Shown: in pieces, positions 8,149 to 16,539 of the stretch
Layout: each line of letters starts with the position of its first letter
Position numbering within the stretch: the stretch's first letter is position 1
Assembly: GCF_013761175.1 (NCBI RefSeq)
Contig: NZ_JACDUR010000003.1
Span: forward strand, 372,001-436,000
DNA from: Nonomuraea soli
Lineage (GTDB): Bacteria; Actinomycetota; Actinomycetes; Streptosporangiales; Streptosporangiaceae
Length of the DNA: 64,000 bases
Reading direction: 5' to 3'
Notes under the pieces: generated by a model
Seen by the model: only the letters and a program-made list of their open reading frames with translations
Told to the model about the DNA's origin: nothing
Database searches by the model: none
Position numbers and translations under genes: made by a program

Positions 8149-9090
8149 GTGACGACTATGAGAGTCATGCATGCCACGCGCCTGGGCGGTCCGGAAGTGC
8201 TGACCGCGGCGGAGGTGCCCGATCCCGTGCCGGGCCCCGGCGAGATCCTCGTGGACGTCGAGGCCGCCGGGATCAACTTCGCCGACATCAAGCGCCTCGA
8301 AGGCGCCTACCTCCCGCCCGATCTGCCGTTCGTGCCCGGCTCCGAGGTGGTCGGCCGCACCGCGGACGGTCAGCGCGTGATGGCGTTCGCCTCGGCCGCC
8401 TACGCCTCCAAGGCCGTGGTGAAGAACCCGGTGGAGATCCCCGAGGAACTGGGCGCGGGCCAGGCGCTGGCGCTGCTGGTGCAGGGCCTGACGGCCTGGC
8501 ACCTGCTGCGGACGGCGGCGCGGATGGCTCCGGGCGAGAGCGTCGTGGTGAATTCGGCGGCGGGCGGCGTGGGCACGCTGGCGGTGCAGCTGGCCAAGGA
8601 GTTCGGCGCCGGCAGGGTGATCGGGACAGCGTCGAGCGACGACAAGCGCGCCCTCGTCGTGGAACTCGGGGCCGACGCGGCGATCGACGGCGAGGCCGAG
8701 GGCTACGCCGAGCGGGTGATCGAGGCCAACGGCGGGCGCAAGGCCGACATCGTGCTCGACGCGGTGGGCGGCCCGGTGTTCGACGCGGCGCTGAGCGCGC
8801 TGGCTCCGTTCGGGCGCCTGATCACGTATGGCACATCGGGCAGCGTCGCGCCGTCGAAGATCGACCCGGGCATCCTCAGCGCGGGCAACATCGCGGTCAT
8901 GGGTTACTGGCTCGGCGCCTCGATCGGGCTGCCGGGCATGCTCGACCCGCTCGGGCCGCTGATGGAGATGACGCTGGCGGGCACGCTTCGGCCGATCGTG
9001 GGCGGGGAGTACAAGCTGGAGGATGCCCGCCAGGCCCTGGAGGATCTGGCGGGCCGCCGTACGACGGGAAAGCTGGTCCTGAAGCCCTAG
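8149..9090 (+). CDS. Zinc-type alcohol dehydrogenase/quinone oxidoreductase family protein
   Basis: A 313-residue MDR-superfamily enzyme of the quinone-reductase branch. The N-terminal GroES-like domain (VPDPVPGPGEILVDVEAAGINFADIKR) is followed by the Rossmann domain with VNSAAGGVGTLAVQLAKEFGA for NADPH binding, and LDAVGGPVFDAALSAL. No structural zinc Cys cluster is present, as is normal for quinone reductases. The start is GTG at 8149, with ATG codons at 8158 and 8167 as alternatives. The likely reaction is NADPH-dependent reduction of a quinone or enone. Its stop overlaps the convergent lipoprotein gene by 4 bases. Confidence 0.9.
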   Translation: MTTMRVMHATRLGGPEVLTAAEVPDPVPGPGEILVDVEAAGINFADIKRLEGAYLPPDLPFVPGSEVVGRTADGQRVMAFASAAYASKAVVKNPVEIPEELGAGQALALLVQGLTAWHLLRTAARMAPGESVVVNSAAGGVGTLAVQLAKEFGAGRVIGTASSDDKRALVVELGADAAIDGEAEGYAERVIEANGGRKADIVLDAVGGPVFDAALSALAPFGRLITYGTSGSVAPSKIDPGILSAGNIAVMGYWLGASIGLPGMLDPLGPLMEMTLAGTLRPIVGGEYKLEDARQALEDLAGRRTTGKLVLKP

Positions 9091-9767
9091 GGAAGGGTCG
9101 TCGCGAGTTTCTGGTAGGCCTGCCGGATATTACGGTTCAAATCGTCGTATTTCACTTTTGAGCCCACCATGAGAATGCTCATGATGACATTCCGGTGACG
9201 CACCACTCCCGACCCGATCTGCACGCTCGGCCCGCTGCCGGACGCGGTCGTCAGGAACGCCCGCGTCCCATCCCCCACCTTCGGCACGCGCAACTCCTGC
9301 GTGGCATAGGTGACGGCCTGTCCCCCGACGGCGGCCCGGTAGCGGCGGCACTGCTTGGCCAGCGGCCCCGGCAGGACCGCCTTGTTCTCGGGCAGCTCCA
9401 CCAGTGACTGGGTGAGCGAGGTGGTCTGCGAGACGAACGCGATGACCGCCGCCGGAGAGCCCTTCACCTCAGGAGCGCTGGCATCGAGCTGCCCGGTGGA
9501 GGCGCACTCGGGCCGGTCGAGCTTGGCCTGGCGCACGGCCTCCTGGCCGAGCCTGGTGGCCTTGAGACTGCCGTACGGCCCGATCTCGGGCCCGTACGAC
9601 ACCTGCATCCCGGCGGGGGCGGCGAGCAGGGCGGCGCCGAGCCCGCTCGTGTCCTTCGACGAGGGGGCGGCGGCCGCTCGCGCGTCGGCGGCCGGAACGG
9701 GCGATTCACTGCCACAACCGGCAAGAAGCGCGCCACCCAGAAATAGCGCGGCAAATGACTTACTCAT
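9087..9767 (-). CDS. Secreted lipoprotein with PknH-sensor-like domain
   Basis: A 226-residue exported protein. The signal peptide FAALFLGGALLAGC ends in a lipobox (LAGC), so it should be lipid-anchored on the outer face of the membrane. An Ala/Ser-rich linker follows, then a soluble domain with two Cys residues (ECAST and KQCRRY) that could pair, and strands ending VVRHRNVIMSILMVG. The layout recalls the extracellular PknH sensor-like domain of mycobacterial lipoproteins and kinases, but the match is from memory and modest. A 4-base tail-to-tail overlap joins it to the oxidoreductase gene. Confidence 0.75.
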   Translation of the reverse strand: MSKSFAALFLGGALLAGCGSESPVPAADARAAAAPSSKDTSGLGAALLAAPAGMQVSYGPEIGPYGSLKATRLGQEAVRQAKLDRPECASTGQLDASAPEVKGSPAAVIAFVSQTTSLTQSLVELPENKAVLPGPLAKQCRRYRAAVGGQAVTYATQELRVPKVGDGTRAFLTTASGSGPSVQIGSGVVRHRNVIMSILMVGSKVKYDDLNRNIRQAYQKLATTLP

Positions 9768-9911
9768 GCTTTCCCCCTGTCGACCGACGAGTCCGACAAG
9801 AAGTTAGACGATTCGCCGATTAGCCGAGCCCCTTTCCCGCAACCGGTAAATGTTTATCGAAACGCAGCGTGCCGTACTGAGACATTTGCCAGCCATCCGC
9901 ATGATCGCGCC

Positions 9912-11870
9912 ATGGAGATCAATCCCCACCTGGCGCGCGAACTCGGCATGGACCGCCGCATCTCGCGCCGCGACTTCTTCGACGGCGTGGCGATGGCCGT
10001 GGGCGCGGCCATGCTCGCCGGATGCGCGGGTCCCACCTCGGGCGAGCCCGGCATCATCGGCACCGAGAGCCTGGAAGTGCCGGCAGACGTGAAGTTCCCG
10101 CCCGCCCTTCACGGTCTCCAGGGCAACACCCCCCAGGCCCTCAGCGTGCCTCACGCGCTGCGGGACGACCGCTTCTGGGAGTACGCGGGCAGCCCCGACT
10201 TCACCGGCGAGAACTACGACCTGGTCGTGGTCGGCGGCGGCATCAGCGGGGTGAGCGCCGCCTTCGAGTGGCTGCGCCGCGATCCGAGCGCCCGGGTCCT
10301 GATCATCGACAACCACGACGAGATCGGCGGTCACGCCAGGCGCAACGAGTTCACCCCTGCCGGCCGCGCCGGCCCGCTCATCGGCTACGGCGGCTCGCAG
10401 TCGATGGAGGCGCCGAGCGTGTGGACGGCCGAGGGCAAGCGCCTGCTCCAGCAGCTCGACGTCGACGTGAAGAAGTTCGACAAGTACTTCGATCAGAAGC
10501 TGTACGACAACCTCAAGATGTACGACAGCGTGATGTGCGACAGGGAGACCTTCTCCACCGAGAAGCTGGTCCGCCTCACCCCCGGCCTCACCCAGGAGCG
10601 GCTGGTTGCCCAGCTGCCGATCGCCGAGCAGGCCAAGAAGGACCTGCTGATGCTCTACAAGAACCCCCGCGACTGGTTCCCGGGACTGTCGCCCGCGCAG
10701 AAGCAGGAGCGGCTGGCCTCCCTGACCTACTCACAGTTCCTGCTGGACGTCTGCAAGGTCCATCCCGACGTGGAGCTGTTCTGCCGGACCATGTCGAACG
10801 ACGAGTGGGCCTACGACACCAGGGCCTTCGGCGCGATCGACGCGTGGGGCAGCGTGGACGACTGGAACTATCCCGGCTTCCAGAAGCTCGGCCTCGACGA
10901 CAGCAAACCGTCGAAGTACAACTCGCCCTCCATGATCAAGGAGTGGACGGCGGAGGACCCGTACATCTACCACTTCCCCGAGGGCAACCAGGCCCTGGTG
11001 CGCATGATGGTGGGCCGGATGATCCCCGGCTTCTCCACCGACACCACGATGGACGGCATCACCACCGCCTCCTTCGACTACTCGCGCCTCGACCTGCCCA
11101 GCAACCGGGTGCGCTTCCGCCTGTCGAGCCCGGTGGTCTCGGTGGCCAACGACGGCTCGCCCGACGGGGCCAGGACCGCGACGGTCGGCTACTACGACGG
11201 CCACCAGATCAGGACCGTCCGCGCGGGCGCGGTGATCATGGCCTGCTGGAACATGGTCATCCCCTACCTGGTCCCCTCGCTGCCGCCCGAGCAGGCCGCG
11301 GCCATGAAGCAGGCGGTCAAGATGCCGCTGCTCTACGCCATGGTGCAGCTGCGCAACTGGGAGGCCTGGCGCAAGGCGGGGATCAACCACGTCAGGTGGA
11401 CCGGCGCCTACTGGTGCGTCTCCGAGCTCGACTACCCGGTCAGCATGCCCGGCTACGAGTGCCCGAAGGATCCCGGCGAGCCGATCAACGTCCACATGAT
11501 CGCCACCCCGTGCGTGTCGGAGTCGGGCCCGAGCGCGGGCGCGATCGCCGGACGGCACGAGCTGATCAAGACCGACTACTCCTTCCTGGAGTACACGATC
11601 CGCGACCAGCTCACCCGCCTCCTGGGCGGCCAGGGTTTCGATCCCGCCAAGGACATCGAGGCGATCACCGTCAACCGCTGGGGGCACGGGTACGCGCCCG
11701 AATACTGCCGCCCGTGGAACACCTTCTACCCGGACGGACCCACCCCGGCGGAGACGGCACGAAGGCGTTTCGGCCGGATCGCGATCGCCAACTCAGACTC
11801 CGTCCCCGCGGCGTACGCCGACGCCGCGATCACCGCCGCCTACCGAGCCGTTGGGGAGCTGCAAGCATGA
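9912..11870 (+). CDS. TAT-exported FAD-dependent amine oxidoreductase, spermidine dehydrogenase-like
   Basis: A 652-residue flavoprotein. The N-terminus carries a twin-arginine signal (DRRISRRDFF) followed by a hydrophobic stretch ending AMLAGC, so it is exported folded and may be lipidated at that Cys. The FAD-binding motif VVVGGGISGVSAAFEW is followed by IIDNHDEIGGHARRNEF, as in SpdH-type spermidine dehydrogenases, and the C-terminal region contains RWGHGYAPEYCRPW. By family, it would oxidise polyamines or related amines outside the cytoplasm. Its stop overlaps the start of the PrsW-like gene (ATGA), implying coupled translation. Confidence 0.85.
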   Translation: MEINPHLARELGMDRRISRRDFFDGVAMAVGAAMLAGCAGPTSGEPGIIGTESLEVPADVKFPPALHGLQGNTPQALSVPHALRDDRFWEYAGSPDFTGENYDLVVVGGGISGVSAAFEWLRRDPSARVLIIDNHDEIGGHARRNEFTPAGRAGPLIGYGGSQSMEAPSVWTAEGKRLLQQLDVDVKKFDKYFDQKLYDNLKMYDSVMCDRETFSTEKLVRLTPGLTQERLVAQLPIAEQAKKDLLMLYKNPRDWFPGLSPAQKQERLASLTYSQFLLDVCKVHPDVELFCRTMSNDEWAYDTRAFGAIDAWGSVDDWNYPGFQKLGLDDSKPSKYNSPSMIKEWTAEDPYIYHFPEGNQALVRMMVGRMIPGFSTDTTMDGITTASFDYSRLDLPSNRVRFRLSSPVVSVANDGSPDGARTATVGYYDGHQIRTVRAGAVIMACWNMVIPYLVPSLPPEQAAAMKQAVKMPLLYAMVQLRNWEAWRKAGINHVRWTGAYWCVSELDYPVSMPGYECPKDPGEPINVHMIATPCVSESGPSAGAIAGRHELIKTDYSFLEYTIRDQLTRLLGGQGFDPAKDIEAITVNRWGHGYAPEYCRPWNTFYPDGPTPAETARRRFGRIAIANSDSVPAAYADAAITAAYRAVGELQA

Positions 11871-12703
11871 GATCCTGGCTGAAGGTCTTCCTCATCGGGC
11901 TGGCCCTGTGGGTGGCGACGATCGCCGTCACGATGTGGACACTCAACTCCAACCTCATCCCGACAGTGGTGCTCCTGGGCAGCTTCCTGGTGCCGGTCAC
12001 CTTCGTCGTGTGGGCCTACGAGCGCGGCCGCTCCGAACACGTCACGGTCGAGCTGCTCTTCCGCGCCTTCATCGTGGGCGGCGTGCTCGGCGTGCTGGGC
12101 GCCTCGCTGCTGGAGACGTGGCTGCTGCAGCCGTCGATCTGGATGTACATGGGCGTCGGCTTCATCGAGGAGGGCGTCAAGCTGCTGGCGCTGCTGTTCG
12201 TGGCGCGCCATCTGCGGCACCGCACCCTGCGCGACGGCCTCGTCCTGGGCGCCACGGTCGGCTTCGGCTTCGCGGCCTTCGAGAGCGCGGGCTACGCCTT
12301 CAACGCGATGTTCACCGAGAGCGGCCACCTGTCGCTGCAGCAGCTGGTGGAGACCGAGGTGCTGCGCGGGCTGCTGGCGCCCCTGGGACACGGTCTGTGG
12401 ACCGCGATCGTGGGCGGGGTGCTGTTCTCGGGGGCGGGGCTGCTCCCGATCCTGCTGGCGTATCTGGGCGTCTCGGTGCTGCACGCCCTGTGGGACTCGA
12501 TGCGCGGCATCGCGATCGCCCTCACCATGGTCTTCACCGGCAGGCAGTGGCAGTTCGACCAGTTGCGTATCGGCCAGGTGCCGGCCGTCACGGACGGCCA
12601 GGTGCATATGTACACATTCCTGGACTGGCTGGGGCTGACAATCATCTCGGTGATCGCTCTACTGTGGCTGCGCGGGCTCAGTAAACGTCCGCAGTCACAG
12701 TAA
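11867..12703 (+). CDS. PrsW-family intramembrane metalloprotease
   Basis: A 278-residue multi-pass membrane protein with about eight hydrophobic segments. The PrsW signature is complete: EEGVK in one helix, FAAFE in the next, then HGLWT and HALWD, whose His and Glu residues form the zinc site. In Bacillus the founding member cleaves an anti-sigma factor. Related bacterial proteins cleave membrane substrates or are members of the CPBP-like abortive-infection group. The start is the ATG overlapping the stop of the upstream flavoprotein gene, so it may process or regulate that exported enzyme. No anti-sigma factor is adjacent. Confidence 0.87.
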   Translation: MRSWLKVFLIGLALWVATIAVTMWTLNSNLIPTVVLLGSFLVPVTFVVWAYERGRSEHVTVELLFRAFIVGGVLGVLGASLLETWLLQPSIWMYMGVGFIEEGVKLLALLFVARHLRHRTLRDGLVLGATVGFGFAAFESAGYAFNAMFTESGHLSLQQLVETEVLRGLLAPLGHGLWTAIVGGVLFSGAGLLPILLAYLGVSVLHALWDSMRGIAIALTMVFTGRQWQFDQLRIGQVPAVTDGQVHMYTFLDWLGLTIISVIALLWLRGLSKRPQSQ

Positions 12704-12777
12704 GTATCACCTTCCTCCCAATGCGCTGGAAGCGTCATCGGTGCTAGTCTCTCGTGCGATCTTCCTGAGGTTGGGAC

Positions 12778-14901
12778 ATGGGCTCAAAAAACCGATCGAT
12801 CCGGCGAAAGATCTTCTTATTGCTGCTTTTGCCGCTCGTGTCGCTCAGCGCACTGTGGGGTTTCGTCCTCAATCTCACAGTGGCCGACGGTCAGGCCCTG
12901 CGCCGGGCCGAGATCCTGTATGACACGATCGGCGTGGCCTCGACCGAGCTCGGCGTGCAGCTGCAGGCCGAGCGGAGCCGCTCCGGCCTGGCTCTGACCA
13001 CCCGCAGGCTCACCGAGGAGCTCGGCGCCCAGCGCATGCGCACGGACGGCGCGATCAGCGACCTGCGTGCCTCGGTGACCCAGGCGGGCCAGACGGTCCA
13101 CGTGGAGCTCAAGACCGCGCTCGACGTGCTGACCGGAGCTCTGGGCAGGCTGCCCACGATCCGCGACCAGATCGACAACGGGTACGGCACGCGCCTGACC
13201 GGTCTGACCGACTACAACCGCGTGATCGACACGCTCTTCCCCGTCTACGACCAGCTCATCACCCTGCCCGACCTGGAGCTGTTCCAGCAGGCCTCCGGCC
13301 TGCAGACGATGGCCAAGGCCCGCGAGATGATCGCCCGCGAGCAGGCTCTCATCGGCGCCGCCCACCTCGACGGCACGCTCAACGCCCCCGAACTGGCCGC
13401 GCTGTCCGACTACATCGCCACCCGCAAGTTCCTGCAGTCCAGGGGACTGGCCGCGCTCGACAACGAGCTGCGGCAGCCGTACGAGCTCACCTTCGGCAGC
13501 CGGACCTTCCTCGACTTCACCAAGCTCGAGGCGACCGTGCGCGAGACCGGCAAGCCCGTGCCCGAGTGGGGCGGTTCCGCCGACGAGGCCATCGGCCAGC
13601 TCGACCAGCTCGGCATCAGCTCCTCCCGGATCCTCGCCCAGCGCACCTCCGACATGGCCACCGCCATCGCCACCCGCATCGCCGTCGCCGGCGGCGCGGG
13701 CCTGCTGGCCGTCCTCGTCTCGATCGTCATCTCGGTCCGCTTCGGCCGCCGCCTGTCGGGAGAGCTGGCCGACCTGCGCGCCGCCGCCCTCGACCTGGCC
13801 GAGGTACGGCTGCCGCAGGTCGTGTCCAGGCTCAGGCGCGGCGAGGACGTCGATGTCAGGTCCGAGGCGCCGTCGTTCAAGGTCAGCGGCTCCCAGGAGA
13901 TCATCGACGTGGCCAAGGCCTTCGCCTCGGTGCAGCGCACCGCGGTCGAGGCGGCCGTCGGCCAAGCCAGGGTGCGCCAGGGCGTCAGCCAGGTCTTCCT
14001 CAACCTGGCCAGGCGCAAGCAAGGACTGCTCCACCGCCAGCTGGGCATGCTCGACGCCATGCAGCGGCGCACCCACGACCCCGACAGGCTCGAGGAGCTC
14101 TTCCGCCTCGACCACCTGACCACCCGCATGCGGCGTCACGCCGAGGGCCTGATCACGCTGTCGGGCGCCGCGCCCGGCCGCATCTGGCGCCGCCCCGTCC
14201 CCGTCCTCGACATCGTGCGCGCCTCCATCGCCGAGGTGGAGGACTACACCCGCGTCGAGGTCGACGCCCTGCCCATCGCGGCCGTCGACGGCACCGCGGC
14301 GGCCGACCTCACCCACCTGCTGGCCGAGCTCGTCGAGAACGCCACCATCTACTCCCCTCCCACCACCACCGTGCAGGTGCGCGGCGACTCGGTGGCCAAC
14401 GGCTACGTTCTGGAGGTCGAGGACCGGGGGCTGGGCCTGCTCCCCGAGCGCTACGCCGCGATCAACCTCATGCTCGCCGAGCCGCCCGCGTTCGACGTCG
14501 CGCAGTCGGGCGACGACAACTGGGACCAGCTGGGGCTGTTCGTGGTCGCCACGCTGGCCGTACGGCACGGCGTCCAGGTCGTGCTGCGGGCCTCGCCCTA
14601 CGGTGGCACGACGGCGATCGTGCTCATCCCCGGCAAGCTGATGGCCGAGCCTCCGGCGATCGAGCCCGACCCCGAGCCGGTCGTCGCGCTGCCGGAGGCT
14701 CCGCGCAAGCCGATCGCCCTGGTGTCGGCCGACACGCACGCGGGCCTGCCCAGGCGGCAGCGCCAGAAGAGCCTGGCGCCACAGCTGCGCGTCGCCCCGG
14801 ACGAACCGGAAGCGGAGGAGCCCGAGCGCTCGCCCGAGGAAGTACGTGATCTTTTCTCCGCGTTCCAGCGCGGAACCCAACGCGGCAGGGAGGACTCATG
14901 A
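12778..14901 (+). CDS. Conservon sensor histidine kinase with NIT domain (CvnA type)
   Basis: A 707-residue membrane kinase that heads a four-gene conservon. The N-terminal anchor (IFLLLLLPLVSLSALWGFV) is followed by an extracellular nitrate/nitrite-sensing-type (NIT) domain at about 50-290, a second membrane segment (GGAGLLAVLVSIVISV), a HAMP-like linker, the conservon helix FRLDHLTTRMRRHAEGL, and the ATPase domain with ELVENATIYSPP and VEDRGLGLLPERYA. No classical H-box is visible, which is normal for this group. The C-terminal 80 residues are Pro/Arg-rich. The 4-base overlap with the next gene marks the operon. Confidence 0.92.
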   Translation: MGSKNRSIRRKIFLLLLLPLVSLSALWGFVLNLTVADGQALRRAEILYDTIGVASTELGVQLQAERSRSGLALTTRRLTEELGAQRMRTDGAISDLRASVTQAGQTVHVELKTALDVLTGALGRLPTIRDQIDNGYGTRLTGLTDYNRVIDTLFPVYDQLITLPDLELFQQASGLQTMAKAREMIAREQALIGAAHLDGTLNAPELAALSDYIATRKFLQSRGLAALDNELRQPYELTFGSRTFLDFTKLEATVRETGKPVPEWGGSADEAIGQLDQLGISSSRILAQRTSDMATAIATRIAVAGGAGLLAVLVSIVISVRFGRRLSGELADLRAAALDLAEVRLPQVVSRLRRGEDVDVRSEAPSFKVSGSQEIIDVAKAFASVQRTAVEAAVGQARVRQGVSQVFLNLARRKQGLLHRQLGMLDAMQRRTHDPDRLEELFRLDHLTTRMRRHAEGLITLSGAAPGRIWRRPVPVLDIVRASIAEVEDYTRVEVDALPIAAVDGTAAADLTHLLAELVENATIYSPPTTTVQVRGDSVANGYVLEVEDRGLGLLPERYAAINLMLAEPPAFDVAQSGDDNWDQLGLFVVATLAVRHGVQVVLRASPYGGTTAIVLIPGKLMAEPPAIEPDPEPVVALPEAPRKPIALVSADTHAGLPRRQRQKSLAPQLRVAPDEPEAEEPERSPEEVRDLFSAFQRGTQRGREDS

Positions 14902-15302
14902 ACTCGACCAACGTGGGCGAGCTGAACTGGTTGCTGGACGATCTGACCAACCGGGTCGGATCGGTCCGGCAGGCGGTGATCCTCTCCACCGACGGCCTGG
15001 CCGTGGGCTACTCCAAGGGCTTGATCCGTGAGGACGCCGAGCACCTGTCGGCCCTGGCGGCGGGCTTCCAGAGCCTGGCCAGGGGCGCGGGGCGGCATTT
15101 CGGCGGCGGTGACGTGCGCCAGACCATCGTGGAGCTGGAGTCGGCCTTCCTGTTCGTGACCGCGGCCGGCCAGGGCACCTGCCTGGCGGTGCTGGCCGGC
15201 GGAGACGCCGACGTCGGCCATGTGGCGTACGAGATGGCCATGCTGGTCAAGCGGGTGGGGCAGCACATCTCCACGAACCCGCGCTCGGCGGTGAACCGAT
15301 GA
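14898..15302 (+). CDS. Roadblock/LC7 domain protein (CvnB type)
   Basis: A 134-residue roadblock/LC7 protein, the second conservon component. Typical features are LNWLLDDLTNRVGSVRQAVILSTDGLAVGYSKG, then EDAEHLSALAAGFQSLA and a final segment with VGHVAYEMAMLVKRVG. Such proteins dimerise and regulate the small GTPase encoded two genes downstream. The start and stop each overlap a neighbour by 4 bases. Confidence 0.94.
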   Translation: MNSTNVGELNWLLDDLTNRVGSVRQAVILSTDGLAVGYSKGLIREDAEHLSALAAGFQSLARGAGRHFGGGDVRQTIVELESAFLFVTAAGQGTCLAVLAGGDADVGHVAYEMAMLVKRVGQHISTNPRSAVNR

Positions 15303-15640
15303 ACGTGTGGATGGACGACGAGGCCGGCCCCGTCGTCCGCCCCTACGCGCTGACCAGGGGGCGGACCCGGCCCTCCGGTGAGACGTTCGACCTGATCGCC
15401 CTGGTGAGCGCCGTGCGCGAGGGCGGTTCCGGTCCTGAGCAGGAGGCCATCCTGCGTGCCGCCCAGTCCCCCATCTCGGTGGCCGACCTGGCCGTCGAGC
15501 TCGATCTGCCGGTAGGCGTCGTCCAGGTGATCCTGGGCGACATGCGTGACCACGGCCTCATCTCGGTGACGTCCCAGGTGGGATCGCGCCCGAGCGAGCG
15601 CATTCTCAAGGAAGTGATCAATGGACTCCGGGCTCTCTGA
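15299..15640 (+). CDS. DUF742 protein (CvnC type)
   Basis: A 113-residue conservon component. It carries the family hallmark VVRPYALTRGRTRP near the N-terminus, then a winged-helix-like core with SPISVADLAVELDLPVGVVQ and LGDMRDHGLI. Its molecular role is not settled; it may link kinase and GTPase or bind DNA. It overlaps the roadblock gene by 4 bases and the GTPase gene by 20. Confidence 0.93.
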   Translation: MNVWMDDEAGPVVRPYALTRGRTRPSGETFDLIALVSAVREGGSGPEQEAILRAAQSPISVADLAVELDLPVGVVQVILGDMRDHGLISVTSQVGSRPSERILKEVINGLRAL

Positions 15641-16193
15641 AGACCCCGTCGCGCTCAAGATCCTCATCGCCGGGGGCTTCGGGGTGGGCAAGACCACCCT
15701 CGTCGGCTCGATCAGTGAGATCAAACCGCTGAAGACCGAAGAGGTGCTCTCCGATCGCGGCATCGGCGTCGACGACCTCGACGGCGTCGAAGGCAAGACG
15801 ACCACGACGGTCGCCATGGACTTCGGGCGCATCACGATCCGCGACGGCCTGGTGGTCTACCTGTTCGGCACGCCCGGTCAGGAACGCTTCTGGTTCATGT
15901 GGGACGAGCTGTCGTACGGCGCGCTGGGCGCGGTCGTGATCGCCGACACCCGGCGGCTGACCGACTGCTTCCCCTCCATCGACTACTTCGAGCAGCGCGG
16001 CACGCCCTTCGTGGTGGCGGTCAACTGCTTCGACGGCGTGCCGTCCCACAGCATCGAGGACGTGAAGATCGCGCTGGACCTGGAGGACCACGTCCCGGTG
16101 CTGATGTGCGACGTACGGCGTCGTGCCTCGGCCAAGGAAGTGATGATCACCCTGGTCGAGCACTCCCTGCGAACGCTGACTACAGCGCTCTGA
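15621..16193 (+). CDS. Conservon small GTP/ATP-binding protein (CvnD type)
   Basis: A 190-residue Ras-like GTPase. The P-loop is GGFGVGKTT, switch II is FGTPGQERFWFMWDEL, and the base-specificity region reads VAVNCFDG. In conservons this protein and the roadblock partner act at the membrane with the kinase to form a eukaryote-like switch affecting development or secondary metabolism. Its start lies 20 bases inside the DUF742 gene. Its stop overlaps by 14 bases the stop region of a convergent DUF742 paralogue from a second conservon. Confidence 0.94.
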   Translation: MDSGLSEDPVALKILIAGGFGVGKTTLVGSISEIKPLKTEEVLSDRGIGVDDLDGVEGKTTTTVAMDFGRITIRDGLVVYLFGTPGQERFWFMWDELSYGALGAVVIADTRRLTDCFPSIDYFEQRGTPFVVAVNCFDGVPSHSIEDVKIALDLEDHVPVLMCDVRRRASAKEVMITLVEHSLRTLTTAL

Positions 16194-16539
16194 GTCCGTC
16201 GATCACCTCGCGCAGCAGGCTCTCCATCGACGACGACTGTGCCGCCGGCGCCTGCCGTACCTCGGCCAGCCCCATGTCCAGCAGGTCGCCGAGCAGCACC
16301 CGGGCCACGCCGACCGGCAGGCCCAGCTCCGAGGCGACCTCGGCCACCCGCTTGGCGCCGGCCAGCTGCGCGAGCATGCGCCGGTGGTGCACGCCCAGGT
16401 CGGCCCGCTCGGGCACCGGCTTGCCGGTGGCCGCGACGCTCGCCAGCAGGTCGAGCTCGCTGCCCGACGAGCGGGTGCGACCGCGGGTGAGCGCGTAGGG
16501 GCGCACCACTGCCTCGTCGACCCACTCGTCGTCACTCAT
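16180..16539 (-). CDS. DUF742 protein of a second, incomplete conservon
   Basis: A 119-residue paralogue of the DUF742 protein at 15299, sharing VVRPYALTRGRTR at its N-terminus, then LGLPVGVARVLLGDLLDMGL and the ending LREVIDGLRAL. It lies downstream of a second NIT-domain kinase on the minus strand with an 8-base overlap (16532-16539). No roadblock or GTPase gene accompanies it on this strand. Its end meets the CvnD-type gene tail to tail. Confidence 0.92.
   Translation of the reverse strand: MSDDEWVDEAVVRPYALTRGRTRSSGSELDLLASVAATGKPVPERADLGVHHRRMLAQLAGAKRVAEVASELGLPVGVARVLLGDLLDMGLAEVRQAPAAQSSSMESLLREVIDGLRAL

Noticed and set aside
10022..12703. An 893-codon plus-strand frame
   Set aside because: The first two-thirds is a shadow of the flavoprotein gene; only the part from ATG 11867 (PrsW-like) is real.
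12817..14880. A 687-codon frame antisense to the conservon kinase
   Set aside because: Composition is dominated by Gly, Arg, Leu and Asp without domains; the opposite strand encodes a clear NIT-domain kinase.
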